In this document: in pieces, positions 16,926 through 24,728 of the stretch
How the letters are laid out: every line of letters starts with the position of its first letter
How positions within the stretch are numbered: position 1 is the stretch's first letter
Assembly: GCA_029938605.1 (NCBI GenBank)
Contig: JAOZUO010000054.1
Span: forward strand, 1-48,063
Source: Deltaproteobacteria bacterium
GTDB taxonomy: Bacteria; Myxococcota_A; Polyangia; HGW-17; JAJRWW01
Reading direction: 5' to 3'
DNA: 48,063 nucleotides
The notes under the pieces: model-generated
Databases searched by the model: none
What the model saw: only the letters and a program-made list of their open reading frames with translations
Told to the model about the DNA's origin: nothing
Position numbers and translations under genes: made by a program

Positions 16926-18233
16926 TTACGGATAACTGATGGTGGCAATGGACACGCGAGAGCCGTGATCCACCTCGCCGGGCACCGGACACTGGCGATA
17001 GCCCAGCAGCGTACCGGCCTGGGGCTCGACCACGCGGAGCAAGGTATAGATGGCTGACAGACCGCAGATATTGCGAGAATTGCCGTCAGCTTCCACATGC
17101 CGCCGGAACCCCTCGGCGTCAGCCCGGCAGAGAAGATCCAAGGTCTCGGCGTCCCTACGCTCCAGACCGCTGTGGTCATCCGGGGTCAGGGGCTCGGTGC
17201 CGAAGGCGGGCCCCAGGTGGGCCAGATCCGCGCCGGCGATGAAGCAAACCTTGCGCTGCTGCCGGACCATCCGCAAGGCCTCGATGAAGGCCTCGATCCG
17301 CGCTTGGCGCTCGGCCGTATCGCGTGCCCCGCGATCGGTGAGCAGCCCACAGAGCACGGGCAGGATCCGCAGGTCCCGACGGTGGCCGAGGGCGTGGTGC
17401 AGCATCACGGCCTGAAACTCCAGGGAGTGCTCCTGGGCGTGACCGAGCTCCCCGGCGCGCAGGTCCGGCGCGTCAGCACACAGGGACCCAACGAGGTCCG
17501 CGTCCGTCCGCAGGATCCCGAATGGGGTCTCGAAGTCCAGGGTCGTCAGGGAGAAAGGCGCGTCCACCTCGCCCTTGTGGTCGGTCCCCAGCAGCACATA
17601 CAGCTCGGCATCCGGGGCGCCCTCGGCCACCTTGAGGTAGGCCTGGCCATACAGGGCCGCGCCGCGCTCGTAGTCGATGTGCGGTGCGATAACACCGTGC
17701 ACGGCTCCTTGGTTGCCGGCCCCGGTCCCGGCCCCGGTCCCAGCCTGGGACTCGACCTTGGGGAGCCGCCCCGGGCCGTCTTCCAGCGTGTAGAAACCGT
17801 CCAACTCCACCCGGGCCTCTTGGGCCTTGGCCGGGAAGCAGGTGTCGGCCATGGTCATGGGCCGGCGCGACAGACTACGAAAGGCCGCACGACGCTCACT
17901 CAAATCCGCCACGTACCGCGGGCTGTCCAACAGCAGGGCCTCGTCGAGCTGAGCCACCAACGAGTCCACCACCTCCACCTCTAGTGCCTCCCCGTGACGC
18001 TCGGCGAACTCGGTCACCAGGGCCAGACGATCCCGCTTCCCGTCAAAGAGCGACACCAACGCCACGGCCGAGTGGCTCAGCAGCACCGCCCGCTCCAACC
18101 CCCAGGCAGGATCCCGCAAAGCCACCAGGGCCTGACCGTCAAGCTCCACGGGCAAAACCTCCACCGCCCGGAGCTTCGGCCGGGTCGGGGGCGCCAGGGG
18201 GACCGGGAGATCCGCTTTTGCTTCATCAGTCAT
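16926..18233 (-). CDS. MEMO/AmmeMemoRadiSam protein B-like, with N-terminal extension
   Basis: Residues about 155-435 form a MEMO domain, related to extradiol dioxygenases. The probable metal-site residues are all present: APHIDYERG, LLGTDHKGE, GELGHAQEHSLEFQ, FIAGADLAHLGP and NICGLSAI. Family members are often encoded with an AMMECR1 protein and a radical-SAM enzyme, but neither is visible here. The first about 120 residues (VEVLPVELDGQALVALRDPA, and a predicted helical part) are an extra domain that I cannot name. A short Gly-Ala/Gly-Thr linker (GTGAGTGAG) joins it to the MEMO domain and is encoded by a GGNCCC microsatellite at 17,717-17,742. The activity of bacterial MEMO proteins is unsettled. 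Confidence 0.85.
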   Translation of the reverse strand: MTDEAKADLPVPLAPPTRPKLRAVEVLPVELDGQALVALRDPAWGLERAVLLSHSAVALVSLFDGKRDRLALVTEFAERHGEALEVEVVDSLVAQLDEALLLDSPRYVADLSERRAAFRSLSRRPMTMADTCFPAKAQEARVELDGFYTLEDGPGRLPKVESQAGTGAGTGAGNQGAVHGVIAPHIDYERGAALYGQAYLKVAEGAPDAELYVLLGTDHKGEVDAPFSLTTLDFETPFGILRTDADLVGSLCADAPDLRAGELGHAQEHSLEFQAVMLHHALGHRRDLRILPVLCGLLTDRGARDTAERQARIEAFIEALRMVRQQRKVCFIAGADLAHLGPAFGTEPLTPDDHSGLERRDAETLDLLCRADAEGFRRHVEADGNSRNICGLSAIYTLLRVVEPQAGTLLGYRQCPVPGEVDHGSRVSIATISYP

Positions 18234-18296
18234 AGGGTCTCAGTGATAGCACCGATGGCCGAACAGGTCATCTGACGGCCGGTCTAAGGCGACCAA

Positions 18297-20267
18297 TCAG
18301 GGCTTGAGTTCCACACGAAAACGTAGGGGGCGCTCCACCTGATGCTGCTTGCGCCAGGCGTCCACCGCCCGGGCCACGCAGCTGTTGAGGGAGAGCTCCT
18401 CGGGAGAGGTGCCGCGGACCTGGTTCACCAGGGTCTTGCCCGGCGCCGAATGGACCTCCAGGCGACCCCACCTCGTGGGCATGGTGTCCAGGACCTGGAG
18501 ATAACACGGACGGATGCGTCGCTTGAGATCGCCGGGGCTGGCCTTGAGCCGGCGGGGCCAACGTTGCAGCGTCACCTTGGCCGCGAGGCGCACAGCTACG
18601 CGGTTGGCGAAGGCGGCGTTTCCAGGCGGCTTGCCAGGCCCAAGCGCGTAGCCGACCCAGGGCCAGTCGGCAGCGGATCGGGGGGCGGCGCGCAGAGCGA
18701 CCATGGCCGCCAGGAAATCCGCGTACGCAAGCTTCGCATGGGCACAGATGCGCACGGCGCAGGCCGTAGGGAAGGCGGCGCGCAGCCGAGACAGGGCCAG
18801 GACCAGCGCCTCGCCCGTGGAGCGCGGCGACAGCACCGGCCCGAGCCGGCCGTCCGGGCCGTAGGGTGTGGCCTGGCGCGTGGCCAACAGCACCCCGAGA
18901 CCGTGGCGGGCGCAGGTCCGGTTCCAACCCACCTTCGCCAGGTCCGGGGGTTTCAGGGTGGCCGCCGCCGCCGAGATGGGCGCCAGACTCACCACCACCT
19001 CCCGAAGCCGTAAGGGCGTTGTCCGGCGGTCGACCCGCCAGTAGCCCACATCACTCGGCGCCGACACTACCCCGCCGAAGCCCACCCGGGTAAAACCCGT
19101 GGCCGCGGCACGCTTGAGCACCGGAGCGATCCTGCCCATGGCCAGGCTGGACACGGCGAAGAGGGTGACCTGGGTGTGACGATTGCCGGCGAAGTAGGCC
19201 TCGGTGAGGGCCACACGGAAGTGACGCTTCCGAGGCCGCATCACCACACGGCCACCGGCCAGGAGTTGGTCGGCGCGCAGCACCAACGGGCTCGACCCTC
19301 CATAGGGCCGGCCCGCGGTCAGCCGGGGCAGGTCCCGCGCCAGACCGTGCAGCAGGACCGGCAGCCGCGCACCGTTGTGGCGAAGAAAACGTCGATCCAG
19401 GTCCATGCGCAGTCCGGCCAGTGCCACCAAGCGCGGTGACGCGGCGGCCACCTTGTCCAGGAGCTTCTGCAGTCCATTTTGGTAGACTGTCCAGGGCGGA
19501 TGCGGTGGCGCACCCACCCGCCCGAGGTGGGGGGCCGGGTCGAAGTCATATAGCGAATACAGACAGTGATTGAGCACCCGGGATCGGCTCCAGGGATCGG
19601 CCCGGGCAGCCACCCGAAAGGCCTGGGCGCACAGGGCGTAGAGCCGCAGGAGGGCCGCGGCGGAGGCCGGACCACTCCGCTCGGCCTTGAGCAGCTTCAA
19701 CCGCGCGGGCAGAGTCTTCGGATCGTCCAGAAACGCCCGATCCGAACGCAACAGCCCAGCCCACCGCCGGGCCAGGGAACGCTGCGGGCGCAAGGGGGCG
19801 ACCGGGCGAGGCGCAGACGTGGACATGGACGTGGACTTCGCCGTGGGCTGGGGCGCGGACGCGGACGTGAACTTGGACATCGTTCCCCGGCCAAAGGCCA
19901 CGAAGGCAGCCGTGAGACGGTCGAGCACCAGACGGGTCGTCTGGGCGCCGCGCTTCTCCCGTCCGGAAAAGCCCAGGGAGCTCAACAGCACCTTCCGCGC
20001 CGGACCCTCACCCGTGAGCCGGGCAAAGTCGTACAACTGGAACAGATAGCGCAGCCGCGACCAACGCGCCCGCAGGTTGCCCTTCTGGGAGAGGCGCTCC
20101 AGCTGCCGCAACCCCCGCCCCACGCCTTGGGAAGGAGGGAGCTCCAACGTCCTATCCAGAGCGGCCACGTCGGGTCCCCGAGGCTTGCCGTTGGGTTGGG
20201 GCGTGGTCTGCGGGCAGCCCAGCAGCAGCAGGCTGCCGAGGCAAATCGAAAACAAAGCTCTGCTCAT
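18297..20267 (-). CDS. lipoprotein with AgmX/PglI-like C-terminal domain
   Basis: This 656-aa protein begins with a lipoprotein signal (FSICLGSLLLLGC), preceded by AAGGAA before the ATG. The last about 90 residues (KRRIRPCYLQVLDTMPTRWG, and later LNSCVARAVDAWRKQ with FRVELKP) resemble the TonB-like AgmX/PglI C-terminal domain seen in Myxococcus gliding and secretion proteins, including its pair of conserved Cys. The long middle is basic, Ala/Leu/Arg-rich and not recognised. A low-complexity Ser/Thr/Pro/Ala linker (residues 130-160) corresponds to a degenerate gac/gtg hexamer tract in the DNA. The protein probably lies in the periplasm or outer membrane. The role is unknown. Confidence 0.65.
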   Translation of the reverse strand: MSRALFSICLGSLLLLGCPQTTPQPNGKPRGPDVAALDRTLELPPSQGVGRGLRQLERLSQKGNLRARWSRLRYLFQLYDFARLTGEGPARKVLLSSLGFSGREKRGAQTTRLVLDRLTAAFVAFGRGTMSKFTSASAPQPTAKSTSMSTSAPRPVAPLRPQRSLARRWAGLLRSDRAFLDDPKTLPARLKLLKAERSGPASAAALLRLYALCAQAFRVAARADPWSRSRVLNHCLYSLYDFDPAPHLGRVGAPPHPPWTVYQNGLQKLLDKVAAASPRLVALAGLRMDLDRRFLRHNGARLPVLLHGLARDLPRLTAGRPYGGSSPLVLRADQLLAGGRVVMRPRKRHFRVALTEAYFAGNRHTQVTLFAVSSLAMGRIAPVLKRAAATGFTRVGFGGVVSAPSDVGYWRVDRRTTPLRLREVVVSLAPISAAAATLKPPDLAKVGWNRTCARHGLGVLLATRQATPYGPDGRLGPVLSPRSTGEALVLALSRLRAAFPTACAVRICAHAKLAYADFLAAMVALRAAPRSAADWPWVGYALGPGKPPGNAAFANRVAVRLAAKVTLQRWPRRLKASPGDLKRRIRPCYLQVLDTMPTRWGRLEVHSAPGKTLVNQVRGTSPEELSLNSCVARAVDAWRKQHQVERPLRFRVELKP

Positions 20268-20285
20268 CGCGCGGGTTCCTTAAAT

Positions 20286-20449
20286 AGTTCCCACCCCAGA
20301 AGTGGGTTCGAAGCGAAAGCGTACCAGGTGCGTCGAATGTGCACTACCAGATTTGGTGGTTGTACCGGGTGTACTACCCCAAATCTAGTGGTGTGCAGAC
20401 GGCGTGCCTGGTGCGCTTGCAGCCGAAGTCCACTTCTGGGGTGGGAACT
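20286..20449. repeat. 164-bp imperfect palindrome (MITE-like)
   Basis: The outer 20 bp are perfectly inverted (agttcccaccccagaagtgg at 20286-20305 and its complement at 20430-20449). The match continues inward for about 60 more bases at roughly 75 % identity, ending at a centre near 20,368, so the whole element could fold into one long hairpin. It sits between the upstream ends of an AgmX-like gene and the beta-propeller gene's stop. No target duplication is visible. It may be a miniature mobile element or a REP-like structure; as RNA it would act as a strong hairpin. Confidence 0.85.
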
Positions 20450-20504
20450 GATCGTGCTCAACGCGGAGTAGACAACCCTACCACGTTATTGGTTCCTCGA
20501 ACGT

Positions 20505-21845
20505 CTACGCCTTGGGCCCGAATTTGTAGAAATAGCCGTCCCTCGAGCCGATGTAGACGAACCCGTCGAGCACGACGGGGGAAGAGACCACCGGGCCCCC
20601 GGTGCGGTGCTTCCACAGAAGCCGCCCTGTGTCGGCACAGAGCATTCGAACCCACCCGTCGAAGCTACCGAAGACCACCTTGCCGTCCACCACGGCCGCG
20701 GTGGACCAGATGCCGTCCCCCACGGGCCGCGCCCAGATGAGCTTCCCGGTGGCCGCCTCCAGACAGTACATGATCCGATCATCCGACCCAATGTACACCC
20801 GCCCCCCGGCCCAAGCCGGCGTGGCCCAAACGCCCTTGCCGGTCTTGAACCGCCACAGCTCCGCGCCCGTCTGGCGATCGAAGCAGAACACATGGCTCGA
20901 CTCGCTGCCCACGAAGATACGATCCCCCACCACCACGGGCGAGGAGTCAGTGTCGTGGTAGGTACGCGCCCGCCAGACCACCTTGCCCTGGTGGCGATCC
21001 AGACAGTACAGGTAGCCATCCCAGCAACCGATGTAGATCCGGTCCCCCACCACTGCCGGAGACGACTCGCATCCACTGCCGCCGGGCTCGCCCTCCTTTC
21101 CCCCCAAATAGGTGCGCCAGATTCGGTGGCCCGTGCGTGGATCGAGACAGACCATATGCCCCGTCTCGGTGCCCACGTACAGCCGGTCCCCCACCACCAC
21201 GGGGGAGGAGTCGATGGGGCGCTCGGTGCGGTACCGCCAGTGCCGCATGCCGGTCTTCAGATCGATGCAGTGCAGCCGCCCATCCACGTTGCCGCAGTAC
21301 ACGCGCCCCTTGTACACACAGGGGGAGCTCTTCCACATGCGGCCGCCCATGGCACGCCACCGCTTTTTTCCCGTGCGCGCGTCTACGCAGTACAGGAACC
21401 GGTCCAGGGAACCGAAGATCACCAGCCCATCGACTACCGCGGCCTGGCCGGTCCAGCCCGTGCCGGTCCAGCGGTATCTGCCGCCCCGTCGCAGCGCAGT
21501 GTAGTATCTCTCGGTCTTGAACCGCCACTTCACCTCGAGGTCTGTCGACAGGTCGCCCCGACCGTTGAAGCGGCGCGCCCCATCCCCCCGAAACAGGGTC
21601 ACCCAGCGAGGCGGGTGGTAGGGGTCGGCCGCCACGGCCGCGGTGGCGACCGCATCGGTGGTCGGAATCCGAGCGGCGTCCACAGCCATGGACGCCGACG
21701 GGCGCGCGTCGGGGATCCGGGGCGGCGCGGCGGTGCGCGGCGGGTCCTTACAATCGATCCCCACCGCGGCCACCAGCGAGACCCCCGCGGCCCGCGCAAG
21801 GAAATCCCGGCGGGTGGGAGCGGCATCATCTGGGGAGCGGTCCAT
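20505..21845 (-). CDS. PQQ-like beta-propeller (BamB-type) protein with Tat signal
   Basis: The 446-aa protein starts with a twin-arginine signal (TRRDFLARAAGVSLVAAVG), so it should be exported folded. The Cys after it (GIDC) is compatible with lipidation. From residue 75 to the end it consists of seven to eight beta-propeller blades of the PQQ/BamB type. Each blade has the repeat ...SSPVVVGDRIYVGS...VYCLDRxTGxxxWRxxT (for example SSPVVVGDRLYVGTETGHMV and SSPVVLDGFVYIGSRDGYFY). No redox-enzyme residues are evident, so a structural or binding role is more likely than dehydrogenase activity. The start is at 21845; the region just upstream is AT-rich and may hold the promoter. Confidence 0.85.
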   Translation of the reverse strand: MDRSPDDAAPTRRDFLARAAGVSLVAAVGIDCKDPPRTAAPPRIPDARPSASMAVDAARIPTTDAVATAAVAADPYHPPRWVTLFRGDGARRFNGRGDLSTDLEVKWRFKTERYYTALRRGGRYRWTGTGWTGQAAVVDGLVIFGSLDRFLYCVDARTGKKRWRAMGGRMWKSSPCVYKGRVYCGNVDGRLHCIDLKTGMRHWRYRTERPIDSSPVVVGDRLYVGTETGHMVCLDPRTGHRIWRTYLGGKEGEPGGSGCESSPAVVGDRIYIGCWDGYLYCLDRHQGKVVWRARTYHDTDSSPVVVGDRIFVGSESSHVFCFDRQTGAELWRFKTGKGVWATPAWAGGRVYIGSDDRIMYCLEAATGKLIWARPVGDGIWSTAAVVDGKVVFGSFDGWVRMLCADTGRLLWKHRTGGPVVSSPVVLDGFVYIGSRDGYFYKFGPKA

Positions 21846-21921
21846 CGCGAAATATATAAATGAAAAACGACCAACACGCCAGGCAGGGACACCGGCGGGT
21901 GCATTTCCCCGCCGCTCTGGA

Positions 21922-23721
21922 CTACGGTTGCTTGGTTGGGGATGCCGACAACACGACCAAGCGCCGCTTCACCAGGGGTGCCTGAAGAGCGCCCGGGTAG
22001 TCCTTGAGGAAGGTCCGGAGGGCAGCGAGCTCCAGGGTGCGCCGCCCCAGGCGCCGCAGGGCCCGAATGCGACCATAGGCGGCCTCCTGGGCCAGCACCC
22101 CCCGCCGGGTCGCCCGTAGGTAGGTGTTAAAGCTCCGGAGGGCGCCGGCCGGGTTGCCGAGGTGGTCCAGCCCGAGCATGCCCAGGGCCACCAAGGCGGC
22201 TCGGGCCGCCGAGCTGGCAGGGAACTTCACCAACAACAACCGGTAGGACGCCGCGGCCCCTTGCCAATCCCGGGCTGCGCGACGCTTCTGGGCGCGTTTG
22301 AGAAGCCCCCCGGCGGTCACCGCCACGCCGTCAGGACCGCTCGGAGGGATCTTGGCCGCCCTGGGGCGCCGCGCCTTGGGCCGCGAAATGATCACCGGCG
22401 GGAACACCTGCGGACCGGGCTCCACCGGCCGAACGGTTGACGCAGTCCCGGTCCCGGCCCCGGCCCCGGCCCCGGCCCCGGCCCCGGCCCCGGGACGTCC
22501 AACAGCAATCCCATCGACGCCCATATCCGACTGCGTCAGAGAGCGCACGGACACCACTGTGGGGCCGAGCTCGTAGTCCCGGCGGATCCGATCTCCCGAC
22601 CGGAGGATCAGCTGCTCCTGAACGGGAGTTCGGCCCGCCAGTTGCACCCGCAGGCGATGGTGACCCAAGCGCAGCCGGCCGGACAGGGGCGTTCGCCCCA
22701 GCACTACGCCGTCCACCGCCACCTCCGCCCCGGTGGGTTGACTCCGGAGGTCCAGATGAGCTCCCCGATCCCCTCCCACCAGCGCCAGGGTGGCCATGCG
22801 CGCCAACGCAACGCGACGCGCCCTGGCGGTCAAGGGTCGCACGGTCAGATCCTGTCCACCGAGGTGGGCCGAATGACCGCGCCGCAGCAACCTCTGAGGA
22901 TGAGCCGGGTTCACGAGCCTCACCTGACCACGCAGCACCTCCACACGCACGCGCCCGGCGGTCACCTGCACAGTGAAGACAGTGCCACGGACCTCCACCC
23001 TGCCAGCCCGGGTGGTCACCACGAACCGCCGACGATGACGCTTGGGTTGCACCATGGCCAGGAGCCAGCCCTGCTCGAGATGCAGCGTGGTCTCGGCGGC
23101 GGACATCCGCACCACGCGGACTGCGCTACGCTCCCCGAGCAGCACGTATGCATCGTCGGGCAACGATAGGGCCGCCTGTCCCCGCCGTACCCAAAGAGTT
23201 TTGCCCAAGGCCAGGTCGCTGCCGGCAGCCGCGCCCTCCACCACCACCTCACCGCTACGCATCACGAGCCGGGCTCCCGCCCGCCCAGACGCCGCACGAT
23301 CCCCTTTGGGCCCCGACCAGCGCAGCGCAAGCACGAGCCCTACGCTCAGCACCAACAGCGCCGCGACACCAGCCGCAAAAATCCACTTCCAGCGGTATCG
23401 TCCGGAGTGCAGAGCCGCATCCCCATCCGCATTCGCATCCGCATCCGCATCCCCTAGGGGCCCGTCCGCCGCGGCCTGGGTCACCACATAATTCACAAAC
23501 CTACGTCGAGACAGCTCATCCAGGGGCTGGGCCGGGCCGGCGTCGTCAGAGTGGTGCATAAGCGCCGACGCCGCGGCCAGGGAACGACAGCTGTCACATC
23601 GCACGAGGTGCTCGGCCATAAACGCCCGCTGATGCTCCGCGGCCACACCACCGGCAGCCTCCTCCATCTCCAGCCGCTCGTAGTGGCGGCACGCCTCATC
23701 TGATCTATCCTTGGCTCTCAT
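21922..23721 (-). CDS. anti-sigma zinc-finger / FecR / PEGA / TPR fusion protein
   Basis: The 599-aa membrane protein is partner to the sigma gene, whose stop it overlaps (ATGA). Domains in order: a zinc-finger anti-sigma motif (EHLVRCDSC, residues 34-45), a transmembrane helix near residue 120 (AAGVAALLVLSVGLVLAL), a FecR domain (VRRGQAALSLPDDAYVLLG, FVVTTRAGRVEVRGTVFTV), a PEGA domain (LDLRSQPTGAEVAVDGVVLG) and a C-terminal TPR-like helical region (AAASYRLLLVKFPASSAARA). The topology suggests cytoplasmic sigma binding and a periplasmic sensor. Two microsatellites encode linkers: (CCGCAT)6 at 23,415-23,450 gives DADANADGDA, and (GCCCCG)6 at 22,451-22,492 gives an Ala-Gly run. Family knowledge supports the anti-sigma role; the signal is unknown. 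Confidence 0.85.
   Translation of the reverse strand: MRAKDRSDEACRHYERLEMEEAAGGVAAEHQRAFMAEHLVRCDSCRSLAAASALMHHSDDAGPAQPLDELSRRRFVNYVVTQAAADGPLGDADADANADGDAALHSGRYRWKWIFAAGVAALLVLSVGLVLALRWSGPKGDRAASGRAGARLVMRSGEVVVEGAAAGSDLALGKTLWVRRGQAALSLPDDAYVLLGERSAVRVVRMSAAETTLHLEQGWLLAMVQPKRHRRRFVVTTRAGRVEVRGTVFTVQVTAGRVRVEVLRGQVRLVNPAHPQRLLRRGHSAHLGGQDLTVRPLTARARRVALARMATLALVGGDRGAHLDLRSQPTGAEVAVDGVVLGRTPLSGRLRLGHHRLRVQLAGRTPVQEQLILRSGDRIRRDYELGPTVVSVRSLTQSDMGVDGIAVGRPGAGAGAGAGAGAGTGTASTVRPVEPGPQVFPPVIISRPKARRPRAAKIPPSGPDGVAVTAGGLLKRAQKRRAARDWQGAAASYRLLLVKFPASSAARAALVALGMLGLDHLGNPAGALRSFNTYLRATRRGVLAQEAAYGRIRALRRLGRRTLELAALRTFLKDYPGALQAPLVKRRLVVLSASPTKQP
22451..22492. repeat. (GCCCCG)n microsatellite inside the FecR fusion gene
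   Basis: One GTCCCG and six GCCCCG units encode a Gly-Ala linker. Because the unit is a hexamer, slippage would change linker length by two residues without shifting the frame. Confidence 0.9.
23415..23450. repeat. degenerate (CCGCAT)6 microsatellite
   Basis: Six hexamers (ccgcat, ccccat, ccgcat, tcgcat, ccgcat, ccgcat) encode an Asp/Ala/Asn linker before the transmembrane helix of the FecR fusion protein. Confidence 0.85.
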
Positions 23722-23738
23722 GATCCCTGGCTCTCATG
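23707..23738. repeat. 16-bp tandem duplication across the sigma/anti-sigma junction
   Basis: Two copies of atcc(t/c)tggctctcatg lie back to back with one mismatch. The left copy holds the start codon of the FecR gene and the stop of the sigma gene, so the duplication lengthened the sigma C-terminus while preserving the ATGA coupling. Confidence 0.8.
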
Positions 23739-24335
23739 GATAAACGACCGCGCCCAATCCCGAAGGGCTGGGTCCTTTTCTAAATGACTCTTGAGCTGTT
23801 TCTTCCCGGTTCGAAGCCGATCCCGCACCGTGTTGGCCGGCGCCGAGGTGATGTCCGCGATCTCCTGCACGCTGTACCCGTGCATCCAGTGCAGGGTTAC
23901 CGCCGTGCGACGATCCATGGATAGCTTCCCCAGCAGGCGGGCCAACCGCTCCCGGAGCAGACGTCGCTGAATGTCGTGGTCCACCGAGACCCGCCCCTCG
24001 CGCGCCACCTCTCCATCCAGCGACACGATGCGCTCCCGCCAACGACGCCGCTTGAGCTCACGCAGGGCCGTCCGCACGGCAATGCGATCCCCCCAGCGCT
24101 CCAGGCTACTGTCGCCGCGGAAGGTCCGAGCGGAGCGCAGGATCGCCACCAGGGCCATCTGCACCAGATCATCCGCGTCGCGATCCCCTGCGGCCAGGTA
24201 GTACACCGTGGCCCGGATCCGATTCAGGAGCCGCTCCGCCAACTCCCGGTTGGCCCGGGGATTACCCTCACCCGCCGCGCGCGCAAGAGCGACTTCAGAG
24301 GCAAAGAAACCGGGATTTGTATTCTGGCCCACCAT
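23718..24335 (-). CDS. ECF-type sigma factor
   Basis: The 205-aa sigma factor has region 2 (LNRIRATVYYLAAGDRDADD, LVQMALVAILRSARTFRG, LERWGDRIAVRTALRELKRR) and region 4 (LSMDRRTAVTLHWMHGYSVQ, EIADITSAPANTVRDRLRTG), the usual two-domain ECF layout. Its stop overlaps the start of the zinc-finger FecR protein by 4 nt, so the two are a sigma/anti-sigma pair with coupled translation. No clear ribosome-binding site precedes the ATG at 24335. Such operons commonly autoregulate, but I could not identify a promoter motif. Confidence 0.88.
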   Translation of the reverse strand: MVGQNTNPGFFASEVALARAAGEGNPRANRELAERLLNRIRATVYYLAAGDRDADDLVQMALVAILRSARTFRGDSSLERWGDRIAVRTALRELKRRRWRERIVSLDGEVAREGRVSVDHDIQRRLLRERLARLLGKLSMDRRTAVTLHWMHGYSVQEIADITSAPANTVRDRLRTGKKQLKSHLEKDPALRDWARSFIHESQGS

Positions 24336-24423
24336 ACAACTACTAGAGTGTCACAGAGATCCGAGTTTGGACGTATGTTTTCCTCACCGCGCTCCTACGG
24401 CCCCGCTCGCGATTCCGTAAATA

Positions 24424-24714
24424 TCCCCCGGCAAAGCCGGGGGCATTACAATTGTGAGCCGCTCAAAGCGGCTTGGGGAGGCCGGATCAGCTCTCGTGCC
24501 TTTCGGGGTGCGCTTACTTCATTGACGGCCCACACGCTCAAGTATCGGAGAGAGAGCGAAGCTCGCGTGGAGGAGTTCACGGCAGCCGCTCTCTCAGCGT
24601 CCTGCTGGAGCGGCAGAGTGAAGCTCCTTCGCGCGGGCGAAGCGAACGCATCAACGGCGGAAACGACTCCCGGAAATGTCAAACTGTGAAGGCCTCCCCG
24701 GCAAAGCCGGGGGG
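24424..24714. mobile_element. hairpin-bounded relic, probably IS200/IS605-derived
   Basis: The 393-bp gap 24,336-24,728 holds no intact gene. It is bounded by two near-identical hairpins, CCCCCGGC-AAA-GCCGGGGG (24425-24443) and CCCCGGC-AAA-GCCGGGG (24696-24712). A third, AGCCGCT-CAA-AGCGGCT (24457-24473), lies just inside the left one. Subterminal hairpins without inverted terminal repeats are typical of IS200/IS605 elements. The plus-strand frame between them reads NCEPLKAAWGG and further on RVKLLRAGEANASTAETTPG, ending at a stop at 24689. It may be the tail of a TnpB gene or part of its guide-RNA region. No TnpA is present, so this would be a non-autonomous deletion derivative. Confidence 0.5.
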
Positions 24715-24728
24715 ACTCCTATATTGAG

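Noticed and set aside
20607-21863. 418-codon plus-strand frame opposite the beta-propeller gene
   Set aside because: The minus strand has a Tat signal and repeated blades; the opposite frame has no recognisable domain.
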